In this document: one piece after another, positions 10,511 through 23,200 of the stretch
How the letters are laid out: each line of letters opens with the position of its first letter
Numbering within the stretch: position 1 is the first letter of the stretch
Assembly (NCBI GenBank): GCA_905221605.1
Contig: CAJNDS010002092.1
Coordinates: forward strand, 1 to 64,000
Origin: Symbiodinium natans
Lineage: Eukaryota > Sar > Dinophyceae > Suessiales > Symbiodiniaceae
Length of the DNA stretch: 64,000 bases
Reading direction: 5' to 3'
The notes under the pieces: model-generated
Database searches by the model: none
Told to the model about the DNA's origin: nothing
What the model saw: the letters and a program-made list of their open reading frames with translations, nothing else
Made by a program: the position numbers and the translations under genes

Positions 10511-10570
10511 GTTGGGGCTTAGGGTTTAGGGTTTAGGGCCTATAGGGTTTAGGGCCTAGGGTTCAGGGCT
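10511..10570. repeat. G-array, short
   Basis: TTTAGGG and related cttaggg units after the island. Confidence 0.9.
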
Positions 10571-10903
10571 TTGCTTTTAGAGTTTGGGTGAAGCATATTG
10601 TTCCTGTGCACCCTGAACCCGAAACCCAAAGCTACAAAATCCAAACGCTTAAGCCTGAAGAAACGAAGTCCTAACCCAAACCCGGTACCCCAAACCCTCT
10701 AGAACGATAAGCCCCTCAACCCTACACGCCTAAGCTCCGAAACCACTCATTGAACCCGTGAACCCGAGCCCCTCAACCCCCAGCATCAAACCTCCAAACT
10801 CCTAAACCCCTTCACCCAAACCCCCCCCAAACCCCCAAACCACCCCAGGACCCTGCCTTAAAATCCTAGACCTTCAACCCTAAGTGGCAACAAAAACCAC
10901 AAC
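10571..10903. other. C-rich degenerate array DNA
   Basis: Many ccctaaac-, cccaaac- and cccgaac-like fragments without a clean array or island. Confidence 0.5.
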
Positions 10904-11100
10904 GCCCTAAACCCTAAACCCTAAACCCTAAACCCTAAACCCTAAACCCTAAACCCTAAACCCTAAACCCTAAACCCTAAACCCTAAACCCTAAACCCTA
11001 AACCTAAACCATAAACCCTAAACCCTAAACCCTAAACCCTAAACCCTAAACCCTAAACCCTAAACCCTAAACCCTAAACCCTAAACCCTAAACCCTAAAC
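10904..11100. repeat. C-array, about 28 units
   Basis: The longest uniform CCCTAAA array in the window, with one degenerate unit pair at about 11003-11015. Confidence 0.98.
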
Positions 11101-11177
11101 CCAAAGCATCCTAAGCCGCGTGCTCGCAAGGGTTTAAGGCCTTCTCTCCGGAGGATGGAGGCGGAGTGGCAGCCATC
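11101..11177 (-). CDS. Candidate exon
   Basis: Minus-strand acceptor GTCTAGCAG, 25 codons plus two bases, donor GTTTAGGG. The peptide includes SILRREGLKPLRARGLGC. A + alternative (11116-11207, AFSPEDGGGVAAILLDLV, donor GTAGGT) is equally open. Confidence 0.28.
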
Positions 11178-11209
11178 CTGCTAGACCTGGTGGCTCCAAA
11201 AACCACCGT

Positions 11210-11386
11210 AGGTTTAGGGTTTAGGGTTTAGGGTTTAGGGTTTAGGGTTTAGGGTTTAGGGTTTAGGGTTTAGGGTTTAGGGTTTCGGGGGTATAGGGTT
11301 TAGGGTTTCGGGGGTATAGGGTTGAGGGTTTAGGGTTTAGGGGGTTTAGGGTTGAGGGTTTAGGGTTGAGGGTTTAGGTTTAGGGT
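11210..11386. repeat. G-array, long
   Basis: About ten uniform units, then a repeated tttcgggggtataggg variant and ttgaggg units. Confidence 0.95.
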
Positions 11387-14300
11387 AGGCTGGCTTTCTG
11401 GAGAGTGGTTGTTCGGTTCCTTGACTTGGGAGTGTCGCGGTCCCTATGTCGGAACCTCAAGACTCCTCCAAAACCCCAAACCCAGACATGGAACCCGAAA
11501 CTCAAGTGACTAAAGGAGGTGCCCTTATAAGGGACCAACAGAGTCATGTAGGGGCTACTTCGGTATATGGGGACTATTTCAGGCAGCCACCCCCGGCACC
11601 CCAACTACAACGAGTGATGAACAATGTTTGCACCAGGTATGAGTTACCTACATACATACGTATGTATGCGCAAAAAACACACACCACAGGGCGCATATAT
11701 ATATATATATATATTAATATTAATATTAATATTAATATTAATATTAATATTAATATTAATACTAATACTAATATTAATATTAATATTAATATTAATATTA
11801 ATATTCATATTCATATTCATATTCATATATATATATAATATGTGTGTGCAATAGGTAAGCACAACAGGGATGTGGACCCAACAGTAGTTAAGGTGTCATT
11901 TTCCCTTTGTTCCACTTACCATGCAGTTTTTGTCAACAAACCGAGGCCCGCACGGACTCTCCGCTTCTGCCTCAGAGGGCTGCTTCGATGCCTTAGCCGG
12001 GTGCTGTTTTGGAACCGGGAAGACCAACATGAACCCTAGGGGAGCATCATGTACCCCGTTTTTCTGCGTGCGAATAATCCCTAATTAAGGTAGATCGGCC
12101 ACAAGCTTTTTTTCGGCCATATGCTGTGATAACTAATCTCTATTCAGGTACATGGATCATAAAGGTTCATTTGGTCCAGAGGGACCAGTAGCAACCCATT
12201 TTCAAGCCTGGGACCAAGCCTCCGGCTCGTGACGCCAAGTCTCCGCGCTCGCTGCCGCCTGGTGCTGTTCCTGCAACGCTTACGAGGCATCCCTAAACCC
12301 TAAACCCTAAACCCTAAACCCTAAACCCTAAACCCTAAACCCTAAACCCTAAACCCTAAACCCTAAACCCTACAAACCCTAAACCCTAAACCCTAACCCT
12401 AAACCCTAAACCCTAAACCCTAAACCCTAAACCCTAAACCCTAAACCCAACATGGTGGCTTTCAGGTGCCGAAGGGATAGGGGGCTAAGGGTTTTGGCAC
12501 GTAGGCTTTACGGTTGAATTTGGGGAGCCCTCCCTCCCTTCCTCCCCCCTCAAAGCCGTCCTCAAACCCTAAACCCCAAACCCCAAACCCTAAACCCTAA
12601 ACCCCACAACCTCCAAACCTCCATACCGAATCCCGGGGCAAAGTGCTAGGCGCCTGCCGGCGCGCTGGGCTCGGCTCTCTTGAAGAAGCCCTCCTCTGCA
12701 GCTGTTCCGGTGTTGTGGGCTTTCGGCTGGGGATGACCTCTTGAAACCTTTATACCCTTTACCTTATAGACCCGGGAGTAGGCCAGGAAGAAAAAGGGCA
12801 CCCCTTTTGGTTTTAAGGGATTATCAGGGAACCCCAACCCTAAAGAAAGGAAAGAAGGGCCTGCTCCCGGTCCTAGCCTTTAAACAGCCAAGATGGAAAT
12901 ACCCGGATAATTCTTGGGCCAGATGACTCCCAAACCCTCCTCCACAGGTATGTGTAGATTCGATGGGGTCCTCTTTAAACCCTAAACCCCAACCCCTAAA
13001 CCCCAAACCCTAAACCCTAAACCCGAAAAACGGCTCGGGGACGAGAGCTCCAGGGGTGGCCATTAGGGGGGGTTCTGGGGGTGGGGGCAGAGATCAGACT
13101 TGCAGTTTCTAAATCAGATGGGCTTCCCCCCCCCCCCCCCCCCCAAAAAAAAAGGAACAAAGTACCCCAAACATGCCCCCAAAGGGGCTCTGATCCTTAT
13201 TGTAGGAAGCCCCCCCCCCAAGAAAAGGGTACCCCATTACGATGAACGTCTTTGGTTACGCGCAGGATCGCACTCAATGGAGTCAATCATTCAAGGTTCG
13301 CAAAAGAGCACAGACGCCAGGTCGAGTGCCTTCGAACGCCTCACGCACTTCTCGTGAACGTCTCGCAGGCTCATCGTGAACGTGTGGTCCAAACGCCCCC
13401 GATCGGTCTGGAGCTCTTACCAACACCTGTCTTCACCTGACCTTGAACAGATCATCTTCGGCCGATCTACACTGCAAATCCTGCACTGTCAACACGAACT
13501 GTCTTGCATCCCGTCAGCCCAATTGCCTATCGAGAAGAAGCCTTTGTAGAAACTACCGTAGCCATGGGCCCCATTTCCCTGTCGCTGGGGGGCCGCGCTG
13601 TCGGCAGAGTTGATCTATCTCTGGGCGACCTTTGCAGGGTTTAGGGTCGAATGTCATGGTGACTGACAGCACCTGCGGTGCCGTGGAAGGGATTAGGGTT
13701 TAGGGTTTAGGGTTTAGAAAGGCTAAACCCTAAACCCTAAACCCTAAACCCTAAACCCTAAACCCTAAACCCTAAACCCTAAACCCTAAATGCAAAAGAC
13801 AGCTCAACGTCCTTTTTGCAGCGTGCGGGGCTCAGATGTTGTGTTGGGGCTCCGAGTCAGAACGCTCTTGCTTCGGCCCATGAGTAAACGAACCGTTCCT
13901 ACACCCTGATCCCCAAACCCTAAACCCTAAACCCCAAACCCTAAACCCCAAACCCTAAACCCCAAATACTAACCCTAAACCCCAAACCCTAAACCCTAAG
14001 CCCTGAAGGGCTCAAGGATTTCAAAAAGACTCTGTTCTGAGGCCGAGGCCCAAGAGGGGAGTTGCCACCGAGCGGGGTACCCACCCTGAACAGCTGTCTG
14101 ATGCTTCGAGCTTGGTGCTCCGAAAGGTTTAGGGTTTAGGGTTTAGGGTTTAGGGTTTAGGGTGTAGGGTTTAGGGTTTAGGGTCAGGCCTTTGGTCGAG
14201 ACTGGAAAGACTGGGCCCAGAGACACAACAGGGTCTAAAGGGGCTTATGGGTTTAGACTGACACTTTTCAGGTTCATGGTTGAGATAGTATTAGGCATTC

Positions 14301-15685
14301 AAACTTCTGTTCCTTATTGAGTTGAAGTACCCATTTGACAAGTAAATTATTACCCCGCTATGACAAAGACTTGTCAGGCACCAAAAAGATGCCTTGAGCC
14401 ACCGACCGAGGCTCTCACCGCCGGTCCCTCTTTAACTGGGCCACTTGGAGGTTTTATTTTGCACTTAGTAACCCAATGATAGCTGTACCTATCACCCGAT
14501 TATAACCCTATGAGGGTACTTCAGGGGCTGATCAGCGGGGTGAGAACTACACTTAGAATTGGGCTATAAATGCCCTGAACCTCCATGTACAGGGGTCTTA
14601 CCTCTTAAAACCGCAAATCCCCAAAGACCTCAGAGTCGAGATGCCTTTCAGGGGTTGTCGGCTATAGGGTTTCGGGTTTAGAGTTCAGGGTTTCGGGTCT
14701 ACAGGGTTTTGGGTCTAGTTTCAGGCTTCTAGGCTTCGAAATCGACACAACACCCCACGACCGCTCCGAGAACAATTAAGATTCGAACCTGCAAAGGGAA
14801 ATTAGTCTTTTCAGGACTGGGCTTCCCGACACCTACCCGAAGGGCTCCTGATTGCAAGCCCTTGAGTGAAGCCTCTCTCCACTCTTCTACATGCTACTTG
14901 GCACCCTGCCAAATCCCAATCTGCGAAGCCCGAAATGCAGATGACTTCATGAACTCAACTACACCAAAAACACCACACACACATGTACGTACACCCTAAA
15001 CCCTCAACCCTAAACCCTAAACCCACACTCCCTGAGCACTGAAGCCTCAAACTCCTCGAACTCAAACCCCGGGGCCTTGAGCCGAGGCGACTGTCCAAGA
15101 AGCTGAGTCCATCCTGCTGGGGGTTTAGGGTTTAGGGTTTAGCGTTTAGGGTTTCGGGGTTAGGGTTTAGGGTTTCGGGTTTAAGGTTTAGGGTTTAGGG
15201 TTTAGGGCTTCATGCGATGATCTCCGCAATTTGCAAGTCTGGGAAGCGCCAAACGCCCCGATGTTCTGGGAACTGCTTTCACTACACTACACACAGCTTT
15301 CGAAACCAACCAGACAGTAAAGAAGGGCTGCGTAGAAGAATACTTACACCTAAGAGTACTATCTTATCTGAGGGAAGGACGGTTGTACCAACTCCCAACT
15401 CATACCTGCAATAAAAGAAACCATACGCCCAAATGACCTAGCTGGCATGCAAATGCATCTCCCCCCTCCCAACTCCGACCCTAAAGCGGTTTAGGGTTTA
15501 GGGTTTAGGGTTTAGGGGCCTCTAAAACCCTAAACGCCCGGCAAACCCCAAAAAGAATCCGCAACCCTGAAGACCCCAAAGCCCCAAGTAACCTTCAACC
15601 TGACAAAGGCCCTCGACACACTGCACATCCCTTGAAAACACGATCCGAAGGTTTAGAGTTGAGGGTCTAAACTCGAAACCCTAAC

Positions 15686-15716
<31 letters not shown>

Positions 15717-17186
15717 AAAAATGAAACCCAAACAAGCTCTATGCAAACCCTATTAGAAAACACACTATACCAGCCCGATCGAAACCCTAAACCCTTCTGG
15801 GGTTCCTAAACCCTAAACCCTAAACCCTAAACCCTCAACCCTAAACCCTAAACCCTAAACCCTAAACCCTTTTGAGGGTTTAGCCCTTAACTCTGAAAGG
15901 CCTCTGTGGGGCCCAGGGACTCGCCATCCCAGTCTCCACAGTCGGACTTCTCCGCCGTGCTTGGCGCGCGGAGGGTTTAGGGTTTAGGGTTTAGGGTTTA
16001 GGGTTCAGGGTTTAGGGTTTAGGGTTTAGGGTTTAGGGTTTAGGGTTTAGCTTAAGGCAAAGGCTGTGGGGCTTAGGGTGTAAGGTTCTTCCCTGCGTCC
16101 TGATCAGTGTTTTGGTGGGGAATTCAACCCTGAACCCTAAGCCCGTTAAGTCACGGGCTTCAGGGGTTCGATATGGGCGTCAGGGTTTCCAGGGACTGAG
16201 GGATCAGGGACCCAGTCCATATACCCTAAACCCTATAGAGCCCAAAACCGGTTCATCAGGGTTTCAGGGACTCAGGTTCATAGGCTCAGAATTCAGGGTT
16301 CCGAGACACAAGGTCCACGAATCATATGTGTCCTATAGCTATGCACCCTGAACTCATCGAGACATTGAACTCCCAAACACTGAGCCCTGAAGTCTAAGCC
16401 CAAAACCCTAAACAACCCAGCACAAAAACCAAAACCCCTCCTACCCTAAAACCCCAAAACCCCAAAACCCCAAAAAACTAAAACCCTTAAACCCCAAACC
16501 CCCAAAGCCTCAAACTGCGGGCCCCGGACCTAGCCCGAAACCCCAAACCCTGAACCCTAAACCCTAAACCCCAAAAAACCTCAACCCTAAGCAAACAAAT
16601 AGTATCCAGTGGGCCCCGGACCTAGGCACTTGGACCCTCCGGTTCAGCCGCTCCAGAAGCACGGCCACCGCCTGCTCGACCTTCTTCAGGGTCGCCGGGT
16701 ATCACTGATTGCTAAACTTTAGGTAGTGTATATGTATATATATATATATAACCCTAAACCCTAAACCCTAAACTCCCTAAACCCCAGCAGAAGGGGAGAA
16801 CATCCCAAGCTATGCCGTTCATGAGTTGTCACTTATAACAACAGCTACCCTGCTGACCCTTCCCTGCCTCCGCCAACAAAAACCTCCAAACCCTTTGCCC
16901 TAGAGGTGCGGGGATTCGGGATGAGCGTATGAAACCCTAGAGCCTCACAAGCAAATCCGGCCCCAACAAAAACCTTAGACCTCAAAGCCTGACCCCTAAA
17001 CCCAAAGCACCCTAAAACCCTAAAACCTAAAACCTAAACCCTAAACCCTAAACCCTGCACCCACCCTGCCCGCCTCGCTTTGCCTGGCTTTGAACTGGTC
17101 GAAGGAGGCCTGCACCTCCCGGTAGTCCTGTAGCTCCTGGCTTCCGAGGTGCCTAACCGAGTATACATATATACACATATATACAT

Positions 17187-17218
<32 letters not shown>

Positions 17219-20200
17219 ACAAGCAAGCTATGCGTCGTTTAACGCAGGTCGTGTTTGCTTGTCTGAAAATACACCCTACTGTCTATGTCCATGGCAGGTG
17301 GGGGATACGCCGGTGGTTTTGGCTACAAAGCCTCGGCGAAATTGTTCGTTCTTGTTTTTTCAAGTCGGTCGTTGTGGACAGGTGAGCGCAGTTGTCGTTT
17401 GGGCTGGGAGGACGCACGCCTCTGGCTGCACCTCACTAAAAGCAATGTGTTGCTTAGCCAAGTGTGTCCATCAACGATCGAGTTCCAAACACAGGGATCT
17501 GGTCGCGGCTCAGGCCGTGGAAGCTGGACCTCATTGCGATATGTGAGTTTTGAGAAGACTGTTTCGACACAAAAACACGGGGGACACTGCTTGCGATTTG
17601 TGAGATTGGAGAAGACTGTTTCGACCAAAAAACTACGAGGGGCACTGCTTGCGATGTGTGATTTTAGTACATCTTCCTTCAGCAAAAAAATATGGGGGAC
17701 ACTGCTTGCGATTCGTGATTTTGGATCTCTGCTCTCAACAACAACTCACGGGGACACTGCTTGCGATTTGTGTTTTTGGATCTCTGCGCGCAGCAACAAC
17801 AACGCATGGGGACACTGCTTGCGATTTGTGAGTTTGAAGAAGACTGGTTTGACGAAAAAAACACGGGGGACACTGCTTGCGACTTGTGAGGCTTTTTGGA
17901 GAAGTCTGTTTCGACAAAAAACTACGGGGTACACTGCTTGCGATTTGTGATTTTAGTACATTTGGATCTCCGCTCTCAACAACAACTCATGGGGACACTG
18001 CTGGCGATTTGTCCTGCACTCCTTTCGTTTTGCTTTCAGTTTCTCCTCTAACGAGCTAAATCGCAACCTCTACCCTCTAGAATTTCAGGTGCATTGATAT
18101 TCAGGAGTCAAGTCGCACGTCCTGGTCCCTTAGATGTTGTGTTCAATTTCTGATCCCAAAGAGTCAAATCGGAAGCCTTGCTCCCTAAGATTTTGGGTTC
18201 AACTTTTACTCCAAAGAATACTCTTGCAGCCGAAAAAATGGGGGACACTGCTTGCGATTTGTGATTCTGGGACATGTTCTTTCAGCAAAAAGCACTTTTG
18301 GGGACACTGCTTTTCTCTCGTGGTTTTAGGAGATGACGACAGAAAACAATGTCGGTATGATAATAAGATGATAAGAGAAGGTGTAAGAAGGTGATAAGAA
18401 GATGGTAAGAAGATGATAAGAAAGATGATAAGAAGAGATGATGGGAGAGATGATGTGAGAGATGATAAGAAGATGACAACAAGATGATAAGAAAGATGAT
18501 AAAAAGAGATGATGAGAGAGATGACGGGAGAGATGATGGGAGAGATGATGAGAAGACGATAAGAAGATGATAAGAAGAGCTGAGTAATGTGTGGAAGGGG
18601 GCGATAATGTGAGGGAGTGAAAAGGGGGTTGGGGGAGTAGGCATGGTGACGGGGAGCAGAGGAGGTTGGATGGTGGAGGAGGGGGGGTGGGTGGGGAGAA
18701 AGGGGGAAATTATGTACGTGAGCTGTTTCTGGTTTCGGGGCCAGGCTCCAAACGAAACGTCCCCAAAAACATGCTTTCCACGGGGGCTGGGGTGGGTGGG
18801 GGGGGGGGGGGGGGGGGGGGGGGGAGTTTTTTTTTTTTTTTTTTTTGGGGTGGGGGGTTGGCCCAATAAATTCATTTTAATTAATTAGATTCTTTAAATT
18901 GGATCAATTTTAAAATGTTTAAATAATTTTGGGTATGTAAACGATTTCAATTAATGAATTATTTAATAGGGGTCAATTAAATAATGTAAAAAATTTTGTC
19001 TATGTAAATGATTGAAACTATTTCAAGTTATACAAATTATTTACATTATTTAGATGATTTAATCGGGGGTAATGAAACAATTCAAATAAGTCAGATAATT
19101 TAAATAAATTTGCTTGGTGGAACCCTGACTAGCCAGAGAAAACAATTATATAATTCAAATCCGACAGCTCAATATTCAATTAGACTCCGGGATTTACATT
19201 ATTTAATTGTTTTGCTGGCTGGTCTGGAAGGTTCCCGGAATTAAATTTGTTTAAATTACTTAAATTGTTTTAAAACTGTTTAAATTATTTAAATGATTTA
19301 ATTCGTTGGGGTCAATGAAAAATTTAAATGATTAACATCATTTTGTTTATTGAAATTAGTTATATTATTGACATTATTTAATTGGGGTCACTTAAACAAT
19401 TTGAATAATTAAAATAATTTAAAAAAACTAAATCATTTAAATATTTTAAATAATATAAAAAATTTAAATACATTTAATTGGGGGAACCGCGCAGACCAGC
19501 CAGAGAAACAATTAAATAATCTAATCCGACAGCTCAATTAGACTCCGTGAATTAAATTACTTATTTGAATTTAATTAACTAATGTAAATCATTCAAATTT
19601 TCACTTGTTGAAACAAGAGAGAAGGAGCTAAATAGACCCGAAGGGTTGCTCTCTCTCTCTCTCATATATATATATAGTGTATATGTATATATATATATAA
19701 GGGCCCATACTTCGGATCCGTACAAGCAAGGGTAAGGGACCATACTGCGATCCCATGGTTCCAACCGTAGACTTCGGTGGCTGCCTGGGCTTTGAGGGCT
19801 TTAGGGATGCTTGGGCTGTAGGGATGCTGGCACCGAAGAGGCTTCCCTACAAACCCCCTAGTTTGGGGGTTTAGGGTTTAGGGTTTTAGGGTTTTAGGGT
19901 TTTAGGGTTTTAGGGTCTTAGGGTTTTAGGGTTTTAGGGTTTTAGGGTTTTAGGGTTTTAGGGTTTTAGGGTTTTAGGGTTTTAGGGTTTTAGGGTTTTA
20001 GGGTTTTAGGGGTTTTAGGGTTTTAGGGTTTTAGGGTCTTAGGGTTCGGGTTTAGGGTTTAGGGCTTAGGGTCTAGGGTTTGTGGGCACCTACAAGTAGG
20101 GTTACAGTTATGGTAACGGTACATATCACCCTATTTAATCCGAGCACCTGTTTAACTAATACCCCCACATTTAAAGAAATTTCTTTCGCCGAGAAGCCCG

Positions 20201-23200
20201 CCGGAAGACTACTTTCCATTACGGGGGATCTCGTACGGGGAAATACCACCACATTTAAAGAACAAATGGGGGGGTTCAAAAGATTCTCGGGTTCAAGAGA
20301 TTCTCGGGCTCCCTTTTTTTGGCTTAAAAGTAAAAGCTTTAAAGAAGCCGAAGCTTTACTTTCCCAGAATCTAGGGCCCTTCAGAAAGCTAGGATTTCTT
20401 GTGTGATTGCTTACTGGAGGAGAGAAGTTCTCATTCTTTCCTGAGCTACCCTTATGGGCACTGCCTAGCAAAGACAGCATCACATTTATAAAAAAGGGAC
20501 CACAATTATGGGAGGCCTTGGAGGGGGGGGGGGGGAGCCCTGGGCTTGCGCTATTCAGTTTGAATAGAGATCCAATACATTCCTATTGTTTCTCATAGAG
20601 AGTCAATACTTTGTTATTCAGTTTTAGTAGAGATTCTATATCAATACATTCTGATTGTTTTTTATAGAGAGAATCATACAGGGCCATGGTCATACTCTTG
20701 CGGAACCCTGCCTTTCTTTTTGCAATTCAACAGGTGCTCGGATTAGGGCACTTGTAAACTTACATATCAGCTACCCATGAACCTCCAAGTACGCCCCTGA
20801 AACCCTAAACCCGAAACCCGAAACCCTAAACCCTAAACCCTAAACCCTTCGGAGAACGAGTCTCCTGCTCCGTGAGTCCTTCCTGCGTGGGGCCAGGCGC
20901 GCCGCCTGCCTCTGGGGCTTGAGGGTGTTTAGGGTGTTTAGGGCTTGGGGCTTTAGGGTTTAGGGTTTAGGGTTTAGGGTTCTAGGGTTTTAGGATTTAG
21001 GGTTTTAGGGCTGTAGGGTTTAGGGTTTTTAGGGCTTAAGGTTTAGGGCTTGGGGTTTTAGGGTTCTAGGGTTTTAGGGGTTCGGGTTTAGGGGGTTTTG
21101 GGGTTGTTGGGGCTTTAGGGCTTTAGGGTTTAGAGTTTTTAGGGTTTAAGGTTTCGGGTTGTAGGGCTTTAGGGTTGAGGGTTTAGGGTTGTTGGGTTTC
21201 TACTGTTTCTAGGGTTTAGGGTTTTACGGTTTTACGGTTCAGGTTCTAGGGTTCGGGGCTCAGAGTCTTACAGTCTGAAGTTCGAGGTTCTGATTCTGGT
21301 TCCGGTCTTGCATGAACAGGCGTTGACGCACTCAGCACCGTTGTCATGCCCTCTCTAGACCACACAGAGTTTCTCCAGAATCGCGGCTTCCTCTGAAGGG
21401 GAAGGGGGGGAGCCTTGGAAGGGGGAGGGGAGGGGAGGGAGGACAAATTGTGTATTCACAACAATCTAAGCCACAAGACTAAGACCAATACCGACAATAC
21501 TTTGGCTTATTCAGAATGTGTTCACCTCTGTTCTTTCCCTCGCTCCTTGCACTAGTTTCCTTGATAATTAGCTCTACCAACGCGGTCCCGAAGACGCACA
21601 AGACAACCAGATTTTTGAAGGAGTCTTACCTAGAACTTAAGCTGGATCTCCTCCTTCTTGGGGTTCTGACTTCTAAGGCTTCTGACTTGCTATTCTAGAA
21701 TATAGAAATACGCTACCGACAAAAAGGAACTAATATGGGGGCCTGAACCAGAATTGTGTTTTGGGGGTCACTATAGTAAACTTGTGAAGGGATCATAAGG
21801 GGATACTAGAATACTTATTCCGACAACTATATTACAAATTCAGGCTCCGGGTGGTGAAAGGAACGCCCACATGTGATGGGCCCACTGGGAGGTGCTGGTG
21901 AAATAGCAGTTTCAGGGCTTTATAAGGTTCAGGGTTTAGGGTTTAGGGTCACAGAGACCGTACCCAAGCTAATTGACGGCGGAAGTTCGTTAACTTTGGA
22001 TATGAAGGCAGCAACAATTCCAAATACAACTCGTTGTGATTAAATCGCCAGAAGACTGTTGGGGGCAGCATAGCGGAGAGTAGGCAGTATTAACACAGTT
22101 TGGAATTCAAACCCCGAACGACCCTGCATTTCGCGGCGGAAGTTCCCAAAACCACTAAAGTTTCTCAGACAGCCCCTAAGACCAAAACCCTAAACTCTGA
22201 GCCTCGTCGTTCTCGGACATCTGCAAAGGGATCGTGTTGAAATTTGCAGGACCTGAGTGGGGCTGAACTCAGCAACTTTCTGCTGATTGGGGTTTAGCAG
22301 CAATAGAGGGGGTTAGGGTTTTCAGGGTTAGGGCGTAGGCATTGGATTCACGCCTTCATAGATGGCAGGCATTCACGATGCTAGACATTGCTAGATCTTA
22401 AACCACATTGACCCCTCGCTGAGGGGGTTCTTTGCAAACCAGAGTGCCAATGTGGTCCCAGAAACATGCCCTAAACCCTAAACCCTAAACCCTAAACCCT
22501 AAACCCTAAACCCTAAACCCTGAACCCTAGAAACCCTAAAACCGTCCCATGAACATGCTTGGACTGCGTGTCAAAGCATTGTTGCCCAAACTGCCAGAAA
22601 CCTTCCCCGCTCAGTCGGAAGCCCAGCCCTGAAACCTGAACCCAAATTCAACCCTAACCCCTCCCCCGCCAAAAAAAAAGAAAACCCTAACCCTAAACCC
22701 TGAACCCTGAACCCTAAACCCTAATCCTAAACCCTAAGCCCTAAACCCCAAACGCCCTCTAAGTAGGCCCCAGACTAGTCGGAGGTGGGTCGCCCTCCTG
22801 GTCCGCGATGCAGAAGATCTCTGGAGCCCTGCGGTGGTTTCACACTTCTCCCCTTCACCCACTAAGTGCGGAGCAATTGGGTCTAGGGCTTGTAGGGCTT
22901 GTAGGGCTTGTAGGGCTTGTAGGGTTTGTAGGGTTTGTAGGGTTTGTAGGGTTTGTAGGGTTTGTAGGGTTTGTAGGGTTTGTAGGGTTTGTAGGGTTTG
23001 TAGGGTTTGTAGGGTTTGTAGGGTTTGTAGGGTTTGTAGGGTTTGTAGGTTTTGTAGGGTTTGTAGGGTTTGTAGGGTTTGTAGGGTTTGTAGGGTTTGT
23101 AGGGTTTGTAGGGTTTGTAGGGTTTGTAGGGTTTGTAGGGTTGAGGGTTTATGCGATGGCGTTGCATTGATTACTTCGCGGGGGGGGCTGAGAGGATCAT